Source of the DNA: Bacteroidales bacterium
GTDB lineage: Bacteria > Bacteroidota > Bacteroidia > Bacteroidales > GCA-2748055
NCBI GenBank assembly: GCA_023138875.1
Contig: JAGLOO010000009.1
Location: forward strand, 1 to 64,000
DNA: 64,000 nt
Direction: 5' to 3'
Each line of letters starts with the position of its first letter. Within the stretch, counting starts at the first letter, position 1. The position numbers and the translations under genes were made by a program. The notes below the pieces were generated by a model. The model saw only the letters and a list, made by a program, of their open reading frames with translations, had not been told where the DNA came from and did no database searches. Below are positions 25,481 to 35,293 of this stretch, one piece after another.

Positions 25481-26725
25481 ATGGAGATTCAACAGATAAA
25501 GCAGCGGTTTGGGATCATCGGAACCTTCAGTGGACTCGAAAGGGCCATTGATATAGCCAGACAGGTTGCACCCACAGATTTGAGTGTACTTATTACCGGG
25601 GAGAGTGGTACCGGAAAGGAAGCATTTCCACAGATCATTCACTCGCTAGGAGGAAGGAAGCACGGACCGTATATCGCTGTTAATTGCGGGGCCATTCCCG
25701 AAGGCACCATCGATTCCGAATTATTCGGGCATGAGAAAGGAGCTTTTACAGGAGCCCATGATAGCCGGAAGGGTTATTTTGAAGCGGTCAACGGGGGTAC
25801 CATTTTTCTTGATGAGGTGGCTGAATTACCGCTTTCCACCCAGGTGCGACTGCTGAGAGTACTTGAAACAGGCGAATTTATCAAGGTGGGATCCTCCAAG
25901 GTGGTGAAGACCGATGTCAGGGTAGTTGCGGCTACGAACCTGGACATCACACAGGCCATAAGGAAGGCCAAATTCAGGGAGGATTTATTCTACCGACTGA
26001 ATACTGTCCCCATTCATATCCCTTCTCTGAAAGAACGGGGCAATGATATTCTGCTGTTGTTCAGAAAATTTGCTTCCGATTTTTCGGAGAGGTATCGGAT
26101 GCCGGCCATCAGGCTGGTCGAGGAAGCGAGTCAGATTCTTCTGAACTATGAATGGCCTGGAAATGTAAGGCAGTTAAAAAATATAACGGAACAGCTTTCC
26201 ATCATTGAACAGGAGCGGGAAGTGACCGCCTCGGCCCTGATGCATTACCTGCCTGACTATCAGAAAACCCGGTTGCCTGCTCTGATCAGCAAGGGCCCGG
26301 TGAGTGAAGAGGCTTTCAATTCGGAAAGAGAGATCCTGTACAAGGTGTTGTTCGATATGAAGAATGACATGAACGACCTGAAGAAACTGGTTGCCCAGAT
26401 CATGGAAAAGGGCTCGGTAAGAAGTGATATTGAGCAGGAAAATGAAGGACTCATTAAAAAGCTTTATTCCACGGTGGATGATGTGCCTGCTGAGGCTGAC
26501 AACCTGATTACCTCTCAAATGTCTGTTAAGAAGAGCAGGGATGAGGACCGGATCATGGATACGGAAGAGATTGTTGAAGAATCCCTGTCCCTTGAAGATA
26601 AAGAGATAGAGTTGATCATCAAGGCGCTGGAAAAACACAACGGAAAAAGGAAATATGCCGCCCAGGACCTGGGCATTTCGGAACGGACGCTGTATAGAAA
26701 GATAAAAGAATATAACATCGAGTAA
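25481..26725 (+). CDS. Sigma-54-dependent transcriptional activator, Fis-type HTH
   Basis: A 414-residue AAA+ activator that remodels sigma-54 RNA polymerase. I start at ATG 25481 (MEIQQIKQRF). There is no N-terminal receiver or sensor domain, so the AAA+ unit begins at once: Walker A GESGTGKE (40-47), GAFTGA loop (87-92) that contacts sigma-54, Walker B TIFLDEVAEL, and the arginine-finger region FREDLFYRLNT. Residues ~280-370 are a charged linker and ~372-412 a Fis-type helix-turn-helix (KRKYAAQDLGISERTLYRKI). It heads the conserved Bacteroidota order with lptE, a TPR-like gene and secG. The input signal is unknown, perhaps protein level or a binding partner. Confidence 0.93.
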   Translation: MEIQQIKQRFGIIGTFSGLERAIDIARQVAPTDLSVLITGESGTGKEAFPQIIHSLGGRKHGPYIAVNCGAIPEGTIDSELFGHEKGAFTGAHDSRKGYFEAVNGGTIFLDEVAELPLSTQVRLLRVLETGEFIKVGSSKVVKTDVRVVAATNLDITQAIRKAKFREDLFYRLNTVPIHIPSLKERGNDILLLFRKFASDFSERYRMPAIRLVEEASQILLNYEWPGNVRQLKNITEQLSIIEQEREVTASALMHYLPDYQKTRLPALISKGPVSEEAFNSEREILYKVLFDMKNDMNDLKKLVAQIMEKGSVRSDIEQENEGLIKKLYSTVDDVPAEADNLITSQMSVKKSRDEDRIMDTEEIVEESLSLEDKEIELIIKALEKHNGKRKYAAQDLGISERTLYRKIKEYNIE

Positions 26726-26729
26726 GGAG

Positions 26730-27260
26730 ATGAGAACGAACAGGAAACGCATGAGGAAATCGGCAATGGTGCTGATGATGATCACCATGGCCTTGACACT
26801 GCAGCAGTGCAAGGTGACCTACTCTTTCAGCGGTGTGAATATCTCTCCCGAGGTTCAGACCTATTCGGTACAATATTTTCACAACCGGGCTCCTATTGTT
26901 CAGGCCCAGTTGAGCCAGCTGTTCACCGATGCCCTGATGGATAAGATTCTGGGCAATACCAGCCTGAACCTTTCCACCGATGGCGGCGATGTGGATTTTT
27001 CAGGTGAGATCACCAATTATGCAACCAGGCCTACAGCCATTACGGGGAAGGAAACAGCTGCCCGCAACAGGCTGACCATCACAGTTAGGGTGAAGTATAT
27101 GAATCTGCTGGAGCCCGATCTGGATTATGATACGAGCTTCTCCAGGTTTGAGGATTATGATGCTTCCAAGAACCTGTCGGACGTGGAAAACGAGCTTATC
27201 GAACTGATTGTAGATAACCTGATTGAGGATATATTCAACAGGGCCTTTATCTCCTGGTAA
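26730..27260 (+). CDS. lptE: LPS-assembly lipoprotein LptE
   Basis: A 176-residue outer-membrane lipoprotein. The N-terminus has a basic start, a hydrophobic stretch and the lipobox LQQC with Cys about residue 27. VTYSFSGVNISPEVQTYSVQ is the hallmark N-terminus of LptE in Bacteroidota, followed by NRAPIVQAQLSQLFTDAL and a long amphipathic C-terminal helix. LptE plugs the LptD barrel and helps deliver lipopolysaccharide to the outer leaflet. It begins 4 bp after the sigma-54 activator gene and is 11 bp before the TPR-like gene. Confidence 0.92.
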   Translation: MRTNRKRMRKSAMVLMMITMALTLQQCKVTYSFSGVNISPEVQTYSVQYFHNRAPIVQAQLSQLFTDALMDKILGNTSLNLSTDGGDVDFSGEITNYATRPTAITGKETAARNRLTITVRVKYMNLLEPDLDYDTSFSRFEDYDASKNLSDVENELIELIVDNLIEDIFNRAFISW

Positions 27261-27271
27261 CATTTTGAATT

Positions 27272-28003
27272 ATGGACCCTTCAGATTTTAATCGCCTGCT
27301 TAATACCGACCATTATTCTCCTGCTGACCTGGAGGAAATCAGTGGCCTTTGCAGGAACTATCCCATGTTCAACCTGGCGCACATGCTAAAGGTCCGGATC
27401 AGCGAAGTCCTGGGACAGGATAAGGAACCTGACCTGAAGGTGGCAGCCATCTATTCGAGTGACAGAAAGAAATTATTCCAGCTGGTGAACGAGGTGGTTA
27501 AACCCCAACTCGCGGAAGAGGCAACCTTGCCCGAAGAGCCTGCCGGGATACAGTTCTCCGATGAACCTCATCAGCAGGCCGATGTAATTATCGAACAACA
27601 TGCTCCATATGCCTCCACTGGTACAGACGATGATCTGCTTGAACTGGATGAAGAGGCATCGGAGGAACCAGTGCCTGACCACAGCCAGGAAACACTTGTC
27701 ATTGATGAGGTGAAGCCAGAGAAGATAATTTCAAAAAACAACAGGCTGATCCGGAGTTTCATTCATGATGAACCCGGACCCATAAGGGCAGATAAGCAAA
27801 CCGGTATTAAGGAGGATGTTTCGCTGTCTTCCATCAGGGAGCATGATGGCTTTATTACTGACACACTTGCACAGATCTATGTGAAGCAGGGTTTGTATGC
27901 AAAAGCCGTTTATGCCTACGAGAAATTAAGTTTGAAATATCCGGAAAAAAGTGCTTACTTTGCAGCTCAAATTGAGAAAATAAAGAATATAAACCATTCA
28001 TAA
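27272..28003 (+). CDS. Conserved TPR-like protein of the lptE-secG cluster
   Basis: A 243-residue cytosolic protein. The N-terminal ~75 residues form a helical domain (DFNRLLNTDHYSPADLEEIS). The middle (~85-150) is very acidic and probably disordered. The C-terminus (~190-240) has TPR-like helices (DTLAQIYVKQGLYAKAVYAY, then EKSAYFAAQIEKI). No catalytic motif is present. It lies between lptE and secG with 11- and 12-bp gaps, an order I recognise from other Bacteroidota, which suggests a link to envelope biogenesis or secretion. The function is unknown. Confidence 0.75.
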   Translation: MDPSDFNRLLNTDHYSPADLEEISGLCRNYPMFNLAHMLKVRISEVLGQDKEPDLKVAAIYSSDRKKLFQLVNEVVKPQLAEEATLPEEPAGIQFSDEPHQQADVIIEQHAPYASTGTDDDLLELDEEASEEPVPDHSQETLVIDEVKPEKIISKNNRLIRSFIHDEPGPIRADKQTGIKEDVSLSSIREHDGFITDTLAQIYVKQGLYAKAVYAYEKLSLKYPEKSAYFAAQIEKIKNINHS

Positions 28004-28015
28004 AGAGGTAATAAA

Positions 28016-28360
28016 ATGTTTGTTGTATTTACGGTAATGATAGTTGTCACATGCGTCTTTACCATATTGATCGTACTGGTTCAAAACTCAAAAGGTGGTG
28101 GTCTGGCTTCAAACTTTTCATCTTCCAACCAGTATATGGGTGTTCGTAAAACGGCCGATTTTCTTGAAAAAGCCACCTGGACCCTTGGCGCAGCACTGAT
28201 CCTGTTCAGCCTTCTGGCCGGGATTACCATTCCCAAGGCTGGTGAAACTGCCAATTCGCGTTTGCAGGGACAATTTGATGAGACCATGATTGACCAGCCC
28301 TCACAGACCATCGATCTTCCTGAGTCATTTGGAACAGAACCTGCAGAAGGAGGCGAATAA
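28016..28360 (+). CDS. secG: Preprotein translocase subunit SecG
   Basis: A 114-residue membrane protein with two helices (~2-22 and ~55-75). Between them, VLVQNSKGGGLASNF and the MGVRKTADFLEKATW loop are the SecG signature. It assists SecYE in exporting unfolded proteins. The C-terminal ~35 residues are an acidic periplasmic or cytoplasmic tail common in Bacteroidota SecG. Last gene of the sigma-54 activator-lptE-TPR-secG cluster, followed by a strong terminator. Confidence 0.93.
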   Translation: MFVVFTVMIVVTCVFTILIVLVQNSKGGGLASNFSSSNQYMGVRKTADFLEKATWTLGAALILFSLLAGITIPKAGETANSRLQGQFDETMIDQPSQTIDLPESFGTEPAEGGE

Positions 28361-28387
28361 TAGAAAGTTAAAAGTATTTTTTGATTG

Positions 28388-28427
28388 AAAAGTGTCAGTA
28401 TGTCATATTACTGACACTTTTTTTTTG
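28388..28427 (+). terminator. Rho-independent terminator after secG
   Basis: AAAGTGTCAGTA and its near-perfect complement TTACTGACACTTT form an 11-12 bp stem around a short loop, followed by a run of nine or more T. Confidence 0.9.
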
Positions 28428-28503
28428 TTTTACTCTTTTGGCACAGATTATGATAATGAGATAGCGATTTTGATAATGTCGAACCTATAAATAATTAAAA
28501 AAA

Positions 28504-28785
28504 ATGGCAGAACTTAAAGGTAAGGTCCTTGCAGGTAAAATACTCGTTAAGCCTTCAGAAGCTGATGAGAAAACAGCCAGTGGTATTATTATTCCTGAAA
28601 CAGCAAAAGAAAAACCACAGCATGGACAAGTGGTAATGGTTGGGGCCGATAAAAAGGATGAGCCCATGGAAGTAAAAGTTGGAGAAAAGGTCCTTTACGG
28701 TAAATTCGCCGGTCAGGAATTAACCATTGATGAAGAAGATTATCTTCTTATATCACAGAGTGATGTTTTATTCATTTCAAAGTAA
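28504..28785 (+). CDS. groES: Co-chaperonin GroES
   Basis: A 93-residue lid of the GroEL folding chamber. GKVLAGKILVKPSEADEKTA holds the start of the beta barrel and the mobile loop (SGIIIPETAKEKPQHG). VGEKVLYGKFAGQELTID and the final LLISQSDVLFIS match the family end to end. Heads a two-gene operon with groEL 22 bp downstream. I looked for a CIRCE-type heat-shock operator upstream and did not find one. Confidence 0.97.
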   Translation: MAELKGKVLAGKILVKPSEADEKTASGIIIPETAKEKPQHGQVVMVGADKKDEPMEVKVGEKVLYGKFAGQELTIDEEDYLLISQSDVLFISK

Positions 28786-28789
28786 GTAA

Positions 28790-30439
<1,650 letters not shown>

Positions 30440-30463
30440 GATCATTCGTATTCAAATAATAAC

Positions 30464-30496
30464 AAAGGTTGTCTCAAATGGGGCAACCTTTTTTTT
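30464..30496 (+). terminator. Rho-independent terminator after groEL
   Basis: AAAGGTTG and CAACCTTT pair around a 12-nt loop and are followed by a T run. Confidence 0.85.
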
Positions 30497-30571
30497 CTCC
30501 TTCCACATATGTTATAACACAACATAACTTTGTGCTGCGCACAAACTAGAGGCTGCTTTTATAAGTTTGAC

Positions 30572-30579
30572 TATCTTTG
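30572..30579 (+). promoter_or_regulatory. Candidate -7 element of lepA
   Basis: TATCTTTG fits TANNTTTG exactly, 26 nt before the ATG. A second match, TAACTTTG, is at 30525-30532. Neither has a clear TTTG at -33. Confidence 0.5.
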
Positions 30580-30605
30580 TGCTCGAAAAATCGAGGATCA
30601 TTCCT

Positions 30606-32393
30606 ATGGATCACTTACGTAATTTTTGCATCATCGCTCATATCGATCATGGTAAAAGTACCCTGGCAGATCGGTTGCTTATCCGGACCGGAACCCTGAA
30701 TGAAAGGGATTTCCAGGACCAGGTGCTTGATAACATGGAACTGGAGCGTGAACGCGGGATTACCATTAAAAGCCATGCCATCCAGATGCTTCATGAGTAT
30801 AAAGGAAGGCAGTATACCCTGAACCTGATCGATACACCGGGCCATGTAGATTTTTCTTATGAAGTGAGTCGCTCCATTGCCGCCTGTGAAGGCGCATTGC
30901 TTATAGTGGATGCCACCCAGGGGATCCAGGCTCAGACCATTTCAAACCTCTATCAGGCCATTGATCATGACCTTGAGATCATACCTATCCTGAATAAAAT
31001 GGATATGGACAGTGCCATGCCCGAAGATGTAAAGGACCAGATTGTGGACCTGATCGGGTGTGACCGTGAGGAGATCATTGAAGCCAGTGGCAAGACCGGT
31101 CTGGGCGTGGATGAGATTCTTGAAGCCATCATCGAACATATACCTGCACCCACAGGTGACACCGGGGCTCCCCTTCAGGCACTTATATTTGATTCGGTGT
31201 TCAATTCCTACCGGGGGATATTTGCCTATTTCAGGATTTTTAATGGTTCCATCAGGAAAGGTGAGCATGTGAAATTTATGGCCACCGGAAAGGAGTATCA
31301 TGCAGATGAAATCGGGGTTTTGAAGCTGGGGACCGAGCCAAAGGAGGAAATGGCGGCGGGTGACGTGGGCTACATTATCTCTGGGATCAAAACGTCAAGT
31401 GAGGTGAAAGTAGGGGATACCATTACTCATGTGGATCGTCCCAGTGATAGGACCATTGCCGGATTTGAAGATGTGAAACCCATGGTATTTGCAGGGATCT
31501 ACCCGGTGGATGCCGATGACTATGAAGACCTGAGGGCATCCATTGAAAAGCTGCAGTTAAATGATGCTTCACTCACTTTTGTGCCTGAATCATCCGCTGC
31601 TTTGGGATTTGGATTCCGCTGCGGATTTTTGGGCCTGTTGCACATGGAGATCATCCAGGAACGGCTCGACCGTGAATTCAACATGGATGTGATTACCACG
31701 GTTCCCAATGTTTCGTTCAAAGTAGCGACCACAAAAGAGGAGATGGTTGAGGTGCATAATCCTTCCGGATTGCCTGTCGCCACCGCCATTGACCATATCG
31801 AGGAGCCCTACATCACGGCCCAGGTGATATCGAAGGCAGAATATGTGGGGTCCATTATGAAACTGTGCCTGGATAAAAGGGGCACATTGAAAAACCAGGT
31901 GTACCTCACCAGCAACAGGGTAGAACTTAGCTTTGAAATGCCCCTGGCAGAAATTGTATTTGATTTCTATGATAAGCTGAAGAGCATCTCCAAAGGATAT
32001 GCATCTTTCGATTACCATCCTCATGGTTACAGGAAGGCCGACCTGGTGAAGCTGGATATCCTTCTGAATGGAGAAATGGTAGATGCACTCTCCACCCTGA
32101 TCCACCGGTCCAATGCCTATGATTTCGGCCGAAGAATCTGTGTGAAGCTAAAGGAACTGATTCCCCGTCAGCAATACGAAGTGGCCATCCAGGCTGCCAT
32201 CGGTGCCAAGGTGATTGCACGAGAGACCGTTAAGGCAGTGAGAAAAGATGTAACTGCTAAATGCTACGGAGGCGATATTACCCGGAAGAGGAAACTGCTT
32301 GAAAAACAGAAAAAAGGAAAGAAAAGAATGCGCCAGGTAGGGAATATTGAAGTTCCCCAATCGGCATTTCTTGCTGTGCTAAAACTGGATTAG
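30606..32393 (+). CDS. lepA: Elongation factor 4 (LepA)
   Basis: A 595-residue ribosomal GTPase acting in translation elongation and 30S assembly. I start at ATG 30606 ([20 protein letters not shown]), which puts the P-loop AHIDHGKST at the usual place. [13 protein letters not shown] is switch I and IDTPGHVDF the G3 box; NKMDMD is G4. The C-terminal LepA-specific domain with GYASFDYH and [19 protein letters not shown] is intact. It stands as a single gene between the groEL terminator and the convergent two-component operon. Confidence 0.97.
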   Translation: MDHLRNFCIIAHIDHGKSTLADRLLIRTGTLNERDFQDQVLDNMELERERGITIKSHAIQMLHEYKGRQYTLNLIDTPGHVDFSYEVSRSIAACEGALLIVDATQGIQAQTISNLYQAIDHDLEIIPILNKMDMDSAMPEDVKDQIVDLIGCDREEIIEASGKTGLGVDEILEAIIEHIPAPTGDTGAPLQALIFDSVFNSYRGIFAYFRIFNGSIRKGEHVKFMATGKEYHADEIGVLKLGTEPKEEMAAGDVGYIISGIKTSSEVKVGDTITHVDRPSDRTIAGFEDVKPMVFAGIYPVDADDYEDLRASIEKLQLNDASLTFVPESSAALGFGFRCGFLGLLHMEIIQERLDREFNMDVITTVPNVSFKVATTKEEMVEVHNPSGLPVATAIDHIEEPYITAQVISKAEYVGSIMKLCLDKRGTLKNQVYLTSNRVELSFEMPLAEIVFDFYDKLKSISKGYASFDYHPHGYRKADLVKLDILLNGEMVDALSTLIHRSNAYDFGRRICVKLKELIPRQQYEVAIQAAIGAKVIARETVKAVRKDVTAKCYGGDITRKRKLLEKQKKGKKRMRQVGNIEVPQSAFLAVLKLD

Positions 32394-32401
32394 GTCAAAA
32401 C

Positions 32402-33100
32402 CTATACTTCATCCACCACCAGTTTGTAACCCTTACCATGAACATTGATGATCTGTACATTGGGATCCGGTTTCAGGTATTTGCGTAATTTGGTGATGTA
32501 TACATCCATACTCCTTGCGTTAAAATAGTTGTCATCAATCCAGATGGCCTTCAGGGCAAAATTCCGCTCAAGTATCTGGTTAATGTTGTTACACAGGAGT
32601 TTCAGCAGTTCGGATTCTTTGGTGGTTAGTTTCTGTTCGGTGCCTGTACCAGTAAGCACCTGTTTCTTGACATCGAAAGAAAATGAGCCGATTTCCCATA
32701 CATTTTTGTCACCACCCTTATGGCCCCTGGTCCTTCTCAGGATCGCTTCAATCCTGAAAAGCAACTCTTCCATGCTGAAGGGTTTGGTGATGTAATCGTC
32801 TGCACCCAGCGAGAATCCTTTCAGTACATCTTCCTTCATGGATTTGGCAGTAAGAAAGATAATAGGGATATCGCCGTTGAGGATACGTATCTCCGATGCC
32901 AGGGTAAAACCATCTTTTACAGGCATCATCACATCCAGCAGGCAGAGATCATAATGGAATTGCTCAAAATGCCTGAATGCCTTTTCTCCGTTATTGACCC
33001 AATCGGTCTCATAATTCTTTGCCTGGAGATACTCCTGCAGCAGCGATCCCAGGTTTTCGTCATCTTCTGCAAGCAGTATCCTGCTTTTGATTTCGTTCAT
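32402..33100 (-). CDS. OmpR-family response regulator
   Basis: A 232-residue regulator. The receiver has AEDDEN with the acidic pocket, phospho-acceptor Asp56 in LLDVMMPVKDG, Thr in FLTAKS and Lys in ITKPFS. A winged-helix DNA-binding domain (~135-230) ends with the recognition helix and wing, RSMDVYITKLRKYL and NVHGKGYKLVVD. It resembles RprY of Bacteroides, but I do not assign the name. Its start overlaps the kinase stop by 4 bp (ATGA), so the two are translationally coupled. A likely target is the divergent acidic secreted protein gene. Confidence 0.94.
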   Translation of the reverse strand: MNEIKSRILLAEDDENLGSLLQEYLQAKNYETDWVNNGEKAFRHFEQFHYDLCLLDVMMPVKDGFTLASEIRILNGDIPIIFLTAKSMKEDVLKGFSLGADDYITKPFSMEELLFRIEAILRRTRGHKGGDKNVWEIGSFSFDVKKQVLTGTGTEQKLTTKESELLKLLCNNINQILERNFALKAIWIDDNYFNARSMDVYITKLRKYLKPDPNVQIINVHGKGYKLVVDEV

Positions 33101-34689
33101 TTGCCAGTGGATTGTTTTTCTACCTGCAAAGGTAGGAGAATATCAAACTGAGAACCTTCATTGGGTTCACTTTTTATCCTGATGGAACCATGGTGCTGAT
33201 CTACGATCAGTTTCACGTAACTGAGTCCCAGTCCAAATCCTTTCACATTATGTACGTTCCCGGTTGGTACCCGGTAAAACTTGTCAAAAATCCGTTTCTG
33301 GTTCTCCTTACTGATCCCGATCCCGTTATCGATGATCGAGATCAGGATGGAACTGTTTTCATTCCTGGTGGCGATCCGGATCACCGGTGTGCGGCGGGTA
33401 TATTTCATAGCATTCTCGATCAGGTTGGAGACCACGTTGGTGACGTGCATGGAATCTCCTAGAATGACTACTTCTTCAGCTTCCGGCAGGAACTCCAGTC
33501 TGCCTTGCCGTTTATCAACCTGGAGCAGGAAATTCTGAGCTACAGTCTCTATGATGTCATGCATGTCCACCTCTTCCATCTTTAATTTAAGTTGACCATG
33601 ATCAAAGATCGCCATCTGCAATACCCTCTCGACCTGGAATCCAAGTTGTTTGCTTTCCGTCTGAATGATACGGGATATTTGAGCAATGTTTTTCTGTTCA
33701 TCGGGGATGGTCCGGTCATTCAGCATCTGTGAAGCCAGGCTGATGGTTGAGATCGGGGTCTTCAGCTCGTGGGTCATGTTGTTCACAAAATCGTTTTTCA
33801 TTTCAGAGAGCCGCTTCTGTTTGAAGATGATAAAGAGCGCCAGGGTGAACAGCATCACGATGGAGAGGGTGATCAGCAGCGATGTTGCCCCCATCATGCC
33901 CATGGACTTAATAAGGTGTTTTCTTTCATCCGGAAAATAGACACTGATCAGTGTGGTTTTATTAAAGATCCCCACGGGGAAAAGCGAAGCACGAAAATAT
34001 TTGCAATCTTCATATTCGTTGAAAAGCTCTGATTGGTAAATGGGCTTTTTTCCTTCCTCGTAAACCGCGTATTCAAAGGGCATATCCAGGCCCCGTTCGG
34101 AGAGTTTCTTACTTAAAAGAGTTTCAACCTGGGATTTTGAGATCTTATCTTCAATGCTCTCGTCTTCGATCAGCATTCTCTCGACAATCTTATGTACGAA
34201 TAACTCCTGCTCCAACAGGTTTTTATTCAGTTCCATCCGGACCTTTTCGGGTTTCATGGCCGAGATCAGTATGGTATCCCGCAGATACTCATCTTCGCCC
34301 AGGATGACCAGAACAGAATCATCAATCATCTCCACCTTCTGGTTTTTCAGGGATCTGGGGGGAGAGGTATAAAGAATGATCTCTTCGTTCAGGTGAATGT
34401 CTTCCCGGGTAGTTATGTCATAGGTACTGCGGGCATCTATGTGAAAGTTCCACACTGCTTTGCTCTGGTGTTGAAATACGGGTGGCCGGATCTCATCCAG
34501 GATATGCATCACCGTTTCGTTCTGGACAAGTTCATCGGAGACCTCCGATAACACCTGGGTTACCACCAGTCCCAGCTGCTTCTCCTCGGATTTGATGGAG
34601 TGCTTGATCCAGTATGTCTGAACAGCTACCAAGGCTATCATGGCCAGGCTCAGAAAAACAGTCATTATCCACAGTACGGTGCGGCTCAT
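33097..34689 (-). CDS. Membrane sensor histidine kinase
   Basis: A 530-residue two-pass kinase. Helices at ~5-27 and ~266-290 flank a ~235-residue periplasmic sensor region with no family I recognise. The kinase core follows: His307 in NNMTHELKTPIS, the N-box VVSNLIENAMKYT, DNGIGIS and the G-box KGFGLGLSYV. It phosphorylates the OmpR-type regulator encoded next to it. The arrangement is like RprX/RprY of Bacteroides. The first codon is preceded by a promoter-like TATCTTTG only 4 nt away, so the transcript may be leaderless. The signal is unknown. Confidence 0.93.
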   Translation of the reverse strand: MSRTVLWIMTVFLSLAMIALVAVQTYWIKHSIKSEEKQLGLVVTQVLSEVSDELVQNETVMHILDEIRPPVFQHQSKAVWNFHIDARSTYDITTREDIHLNEEIILYTSPPRSLKNQKVEMIDDSVLVILGEDEYLRDTILISAMKPEKVRMELNKNLLEQELFVHKIVERMLIEDESIEDKISKSQVETLLSKKLSERGLDMPFEYAVYEEGKKPIYQSELFNEYEDCKYFRASLFPVGIFNKTTLISVYFPDERKHLIKSMGMMGATSLLITLSIVMLFTLALFIIFKQKRLSEMKNDFVNNMTHELKTPISTISLASQMLNDRTIPDEQKNIAQISRIIQTESKQLGFQVERVLQMAIFDHGQLKLKMEEVDMHDIIETVAQNFLLQVDKRQGRLEFLPEAEEVVILGDSMHVTNVVSNLIENAMKYTRRTPVIRIATRNENSSILISIIDNGIGISKENQKRIFDKFYRVPTGNVHNVKGFGLGLSYVKLIVDQHHGSIRIKSEPNEGSQFDILLPLQVEKQSTGK

Positions 34690-34693
34690 GGTT

Positions 34694-34701
34694 CAAAGAT
34701 A
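34694..34701 (-). promoter_or_regulatory. Candidate -7 element of the two-component operon
   Basis: TATCTTTG on the minus strand fits TANNTTTG exactly and ends 4 nt before the kinase ATG, which predicts a nearly leaderless mRNA. A -33 TTTG is not evident. Confidence 0.5.
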
Positions 34702-34777
34702 GGTTACCTCATTGATTCACATAGAGCGTTTTAACAATCTTTAACATCCTTTAAACGTATGTAACTATAATCTGCTA

Positions 34778-34785
34778 TAGATTTG
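34778..34785 (+). promoter_or_regulatory. Candidate -7 element of the acidic secreted protein
   Basis: TAGATTTG fits TANNTTTG, 25 nt before the ATG at 34811. The -33 region is unclear. Confidence 0.4.
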
Positions 34786-34810
34786 TTCCCATAAACTCAA
34801 AGCATCCATT

Positions 34811-35182
34811 ATGAAAAAAACAATACCCTTTTCGGTCCTCACCCTTGCAGCAGCATTTATCTTTTCATCCAGCCTCTTTGCACAGGAAACAGAGATTACA
34901 ATTCAGGTGAAAAAGGATGGCAAAGTGGTCCAGGACACCACATACCAGTTTGATGATGATGCAGATTGTGCAAAGAAGAAGCACGTAAAGGTGGTTGTAT
35001 CGGGTGATGAGCACGGAACCTGGCATATGGAAGAGGAAGGACTGGTTGAGGTTGAAGAGGAGGTGTATGTGATCACTGGGGATGATGCGGAGGTTGAACT
35101 GGAGAAGATCCTTGAAGAACATGGTGGGGATGAGGAGAATGTGAAGATCATCGTGATTAAAAAGAAATATAAGAAGCAATAG
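34811..35182 (+). CDS. Small acidic secreted protein
   Basis: A 123-residue protein with a signal peptide (MKKTIPFSVLTLAAAFIFSS, ending before Gln in LFAQE). The mature part is short, beta-rich and acidic (VEEEVYVITGDDAEVELEKI) with a Lys-rich end, and has a single Cys. I recognise no family. It is divergent from the two-component operon with only 121 bp between start codons, which suggests it is controlled by that system or serves as its periplasmic accessory. A strong terminator follows. This link is an inference from position. Confidence 0.7.
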   Translation: MKKTIPFSVLTLAAAFIFSSSLFAQETEITIQVKKDGKVVQDTTYQFDDDADCAKKKHVKVVVSGDEHGTWHMEEEGLVEVEEEVYVITGDDAEVELEKILEEHGGDEENVKIIVIKKKYKKQ

Positions 35183-35216
35183 CAGGCGATTTGGTTTAGT
35201 TTTAGGGTTAGTTGTT

Positions 35217-35250
35217 AAAGCTGTCCGTCCTCCCGGCGGACAGCTTTTTT
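35217..35250 (+). terminator. Rho-independent terminator after the acidic protein gene
   Basis: AAAGCTGTCCG and CGGACAGCTTT form an 11-bp stem with a 9-nt loop and a run of T. Confidence 0.9.
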
Positions 35251-35293
35251 GCTGGTTGTCAGGGATTGGATATCTTGCAGGAAAAATAGCAGC

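Noticed and set aside
28432-28455. Sigma-54-like TGGCAC upstream of groES
   Set aside because: The second half (TTGC with correct spacing) is missing; the resemblance is chance-level.
28430-28503. CIRCE heat-shock operator upstream of groES
   Set aside because: No TTAGCACTC-N9-GAGTGCTAA pattern or close variant is present.
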